The notes below the pieces were generated by a model, which was not told the DNA's origin, did no database searches, and was given only the letters and a program-made list of their open reading frames with translations. Of a DNA stretch of 64,000 nt, positions 61,587 to 64,000 are shown one piece after another (within the stretch, counting starts at the first letter, position 1; every line of letters starts with the position of its first letter). The DNA is from Euleptes europaea (lineage: Eukaryota > Chordata > Lepidosauria > Squamata > Sphaerodactylidae). The position numbers were made by a program, and so were the translations under genes. The stretch is taken from contig NW_026612053.1 of NCBI RefSeq assembly GCF_029931775.1, forward strand, positions 124,001 through 188,000, written 5' to 3'.

Positions 61587-61634
61587 GGACTGAAGAAAGA
61601 TTTCCACTGCTGTGGATCTGAAACGGCCGTATCC
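61587..61634 (+). ncRNA. Hammerhead-like motif, right arm
   Basis: Order of parts: GGA, CTGAAGA (fits CUGANGA), a stem (AGAT.TCCAC tgct GTGGA.TCT with bulges), GAAA, a minimal C/G-closed loop (CGGCCG), then UA and TCC. GGA and TCC could form stem I, and GUA would be the cleavage triplet. One extra A sits between the CUGANGA box and stem II, so this is hammerhead-like and not a clean match. Family knowledge: Penelope-like elements are reported to carry hammerhead ribozymes. Confidence 0.35.
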
Positions 61635-62090
61635 ATCGAAGATTGTGGCTCTATATGAACTTTACACAAGGATTACAATATTAGCATTCATTTGGTACTC
61701 AGTTGAGACCTTTGGAACTTCTTCTATATATTTATGGTACTCAGTTGAGACCTTTGGAAATTTCTCTACATTTTTTGTGTGAACTGTACATATTGTATAT
61801 AATTGTGTTGTATATATGTCACGTATATGGTCTATGTTTCACCTCAGTAGCTTATAAATATTTGCACTTTGTGTATATACAGTTTCCTGTACTGTTTTTC
61901 TAAACCTTTTGGTACGAGTACAGAGGTGCCGTTTTTCTCCCCCCAGTATTTGGTGGTTGGCAGCCCTAATGGGATGCCATAGAGTCTGCTCTCCACAGTG
62001 CTATTTCATCCAGGGGAACTGATCTCTGTAGATCATTTGCTATTCTAGAAGAACTCTAGGCTCCACCTTGAAGTTGGTAGCCAGAATGGC

Positions 62091-62548
62091 TAGAGGGAAT
62101 GTTTACAGGCTCCATTGTCCCCTACAAGGTAACTGTTTCTTGTCTGGCATTTGAGACAACTTTTGGATGGCAATGGATGGTGTGGTGTTCCTAGATACAG
62201 TAGTGGCTAAGAATGACAGAGCCTGCTGGCAGGTGCAGTATAGTAGGACTGGAAACAGGAAGTAGAAAGGAGATTTGGCTTGGGCCTAGTCTGGTTTACT
62301 GAGTGATGCTGCAGTTACACTTGTTTAAGATCTCCAATAAAACTTGTTTTGAACTTGTACTCTGTTGCATGATACAACATTATGGCAACAAAGATGTTTC
62401 TTCTGCCTCTACACGTTTTTTCTGCAAAGCCTAGGTGAGCCTGCAATTGTCTTCACTACTTGGATTGTGATGTTTGATAATACAACAACTGGTTTATTTA
62501 GTTTAGTGACAGTACAAAGAGTGAAGGACATGGACTAAGCAGCTTCCT
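62091..62548. other. Intergenic unique DNA
   Basis: No recognisable gene or repeat. Confidence 0.35.
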
Positions 62549-62795
62549 TAGAATCATAGAATCATAGAGTTGGAAGGGACCACCAGGGTCATCTAGTTCA
62601 ACCCCCTGCACAATGCAGGAAATTCACAACTCACTCCCCCCCCCACACCCCTAGTGACCCATACTCCCTGTCCAGAAGATGGCTGAGTTGCCCTCCCTCG
62701 CATGATCTTCCTAAGGTCATAGAATCAGCATTGCTGACAGATGGCCATCTAGCCTCTGCTTAAAAACCTCCAGGGAAGGAGAGCAAGTTTTTTTT
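62549..62795 (-). mobile_element. CR1 LINE 3' fragment, reverse
   Basis: Starts 'agaatcatagaatcatagag' (the CR1 terminal repeat read in reverse), then 'gttggaagggaccaccaggg' and 'agtccaaccccctgcac'-like sequence, and further 'aaaacctccagggaagg', all CR1 landmarks. Confidence 0.85.
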
Positions 62796-63910
62796 TTAAA
62801 TGACCGTAGAAAGACCTGTCTTGTCTTTTTATGGCTCCAGCCTCCAGATTTAACTACTTACAGATGGGCCACACTGAGAATGAGCTATATTGATGTGCAA
62901 GATCAGTTGGTTAATCAGTCCCTCCATGTACAGCACCCTGATTTATGGCATGTTTTAAATGTAATAATATTAGGTTAATATAGCTAATGCCAGATTTCAC
63001 GATTGGTCTCACTTATCAAGTTATCCTCCTTCTTAATAGCTTCTGAATATCAGAATGATGACAATAATTTGAAGGGTGTTCTGATGAAAGCAAATAGTTG
63101 GAGGAAGATGTGTGAGAAGCACAAACTTCTTTTTTTGGCTTGGAGACTGTGTAAACACATTCTGGGTATATCAAGTGATACACATGGGCAGAAAAAAAAA
63201 GATTCATTTATGGTGTTCTTAAGGTAACTGGAGAAATGGGCTGGAATGAAGAACAGGGCAACACATTTCCCCATTACTCTATAGCATTATCAATTACCTT
63301 TGGATTATTACTTATTCCACCCAAAGTGAGTCACGGACAGCTATTTCCTAATAGTGAAATGTTACAGGCAACATATTAATGAACAATACATTGTTAAGGA
63401 GAAAGAGCTTCAAAGGCTCATAAATGGATTTCAAAGAATACAATATGGAGGGAATGTGTAGCCACATATCTGGGGGACATAGCAAAATGTGTATCAGAAT
63501 ACACTAGTCCCAATGTAATTAACTAATTCTGATCAAAGAGGTTTAGGAATTGCATGGCCAGGGAATTCAGTTATGGAGAGCCACTGTTTGCTATTCAGGC
63601 AAGATAACCTCCTGTGGAAAGAGGGAGCGGTGGGTTTTGTGGCCTATAGTTAGCAGGGTATATGTAAAAGAGGAATCTTCCATAAATGGTCAGTACAGGC
63701 AAATGCTTGACCAGGGAAGTGCTCAAAACTGTTTGGGGCTGGCTTTTGCTAACTACATGGAACTATTTATGCCTTTGTAGGTTTAAACCTCCCAATAACG
63801 AGCTTATTCAAGAAGTTCACATGTTGTTTCAGGATATGCAATAGTGTGTGTGTGTGTATGGAGGGGGGGGAAGGCTGTCTACTATCTACAAAAGTTGTTC
63901 ATAAAAATCA
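62796..63910. other. Intergenic unique DNA at right end
   Basis: No gene supported. A frame at 63550-63780 contains a short ERWVL string that could tempt a match to the DGKG N terminus, but nothing around it agrees. A (GT)n run lies near 63845. Confidence 0.35.
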
Positions 63911-64000
63911 CATGTGTATAAAGTAACATCAAGTCACAGCTGACTTATGGCGACCCTAGCAAGGGGCTTTCAAGGCAAGCACTTAAGCAGAGGTGGTTTG
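63911..64000 (-). repeat. SINE 3' end, cut by the window edge
   Basis: Contains 'catcaagtcacagctgactt', 'atggcgaccc' and ends 'agaggtggtttg', the shared tail of the SINEs at 41579 and 59156. The head lies beyond the window. Confidence 0.75.

Larger units (their letters stand above)
61115..61944. mobile_element. 830-bp fold-back Penelope-like insert
   Basis: Flanked by exact 11-bp duplications agtatttggtg (61104-61114 and 61945-61955). The insert is an inverted repeat: left arm 61116-61489, loop 61490-61522, right arm 61523-61904. The arms are nearly identical where I compared them, apart from 8 extra bases (cagtagct) in the right arm. Each arm also carries two copies of a 'ttccaaaggtctcaactgag' unit. 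The only non-palindromic part is 61905-61944 at the right end. The Penelope-like call rests on the 'ctgaagaa...gaaacggccg' motif and remembered relatives; no reverse transcriptase is present. Confidence 0.75.
60919..61968. mobile_element. 'gttgccaa' hAT-type MITE, split by a fold-back insert
   Basis: Starts tagggttaccag (60919) and ends tggcagcccta (61968). Exact 8-bp target duplications atgggatg lie at 60911-60918 and 61969-61976. The MITE sequence itself is 60919-61114 plus 61956-61968, and the rest is the inserted inverted repeat. Confidence 0.9.
60811..62090. mobile_element. Oldest MITE-like copy, split by later insertions
   Basis: Left part 60811-60918 ('agcttgggaaattcctgaag', 'tttggggagggaag') and right part 61969-62090 ('gatgccatagagtctgctct', 'ggggaactgatctctgtaga') read on from each other along the MITE family layout but are strongly diverged. 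The younger MITE at 60919-61968 lies between them. Confidence 0.65.

Noticed and set aside
61703-61903. 66-codon open frame in the fold-back insert
   Set aside because: It lies wholly within the palindrome arm, is low in complexity and has no counterpart protein.
63550-63780. Possible first coding exon of DGKG, expected next by synteny
   Set aside because: Only a five-residue string (ERWVL) resembles it; flanking residues, start context and splice donor do not fit.

Overview
This is vertebrate nuclear DNA, almost certainly from a squamate reptile (a lizard). The evidence is spliced genes with large introns plus a squamate-type repeat load: Sauria-type SINEs (27639-27935, 8116-8411), tRNA- and 5S-rRNA-derived SINEs, L2 and CR1 LINE fragments, Penelope-like debris and many small hAT-type non-autonomous transposons. 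I cannot fix the species. Gene order DNAJB11(-) - TBCCD1(+) - CRYGS(+) matches the order I remember for human 3q27.3, where AHSG would lie beyond the left end and DGKG beyond the right end.

Layout. 1-2234: 3' UTR and downstream flank of DNAJB11. 2235-16362: DNAJB11 on the minus strand, ten coding exons, open throughout, 357 residues. 16363-20503: the divergent interval between DNAJB11 and TBCCD1; each end carries promoter-like sequence (CCAAT-rich near 16.5 kb; CpG-rich with an NRF1-type site near 20.4 kb), and about 4 kb between them is filled mostly with repeats. 20504-31805: TBCCD1, with a probable noncoding first exon and six coding exons, 555 residues. 31806-38126: intergenic. 38127-44284: CRYGS, TATA box to poly(A) signal, three coding exons, 178 residues. 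44300-64000: no gene I can support; about 20 kb of unique AT-rich DNA, some of it looking like conserved noncoding sequence, interrupted by dated transposon nests.

The three genes do not form a pathway. DNAJB11 is an ER-lumen HSP40 co-chaperone, TBCCD1 a centrosome/Golgi-positioning protein, and CRYGS a lens structural protein. The most notable signals are: (1) an 830-bp Penelope-like insert at 61.1-61.9 kb that is a nearly perfect inverted repeat with a hammerhead-like motif in each arm, sitting inside a transposon that sits inside an older transposon copy; (2) a second fold-back insert with a 13-bp target duplication just upstream of DNAJB11; (3) a recent 164-bp tandem duplication that copies the splice acceptor of DNAJB11 exon 4; (4) a likely GC-AG intron in TBCCD1; (5) a 724-bp palindrome-rich transposon inserted three bases inside another transposon.
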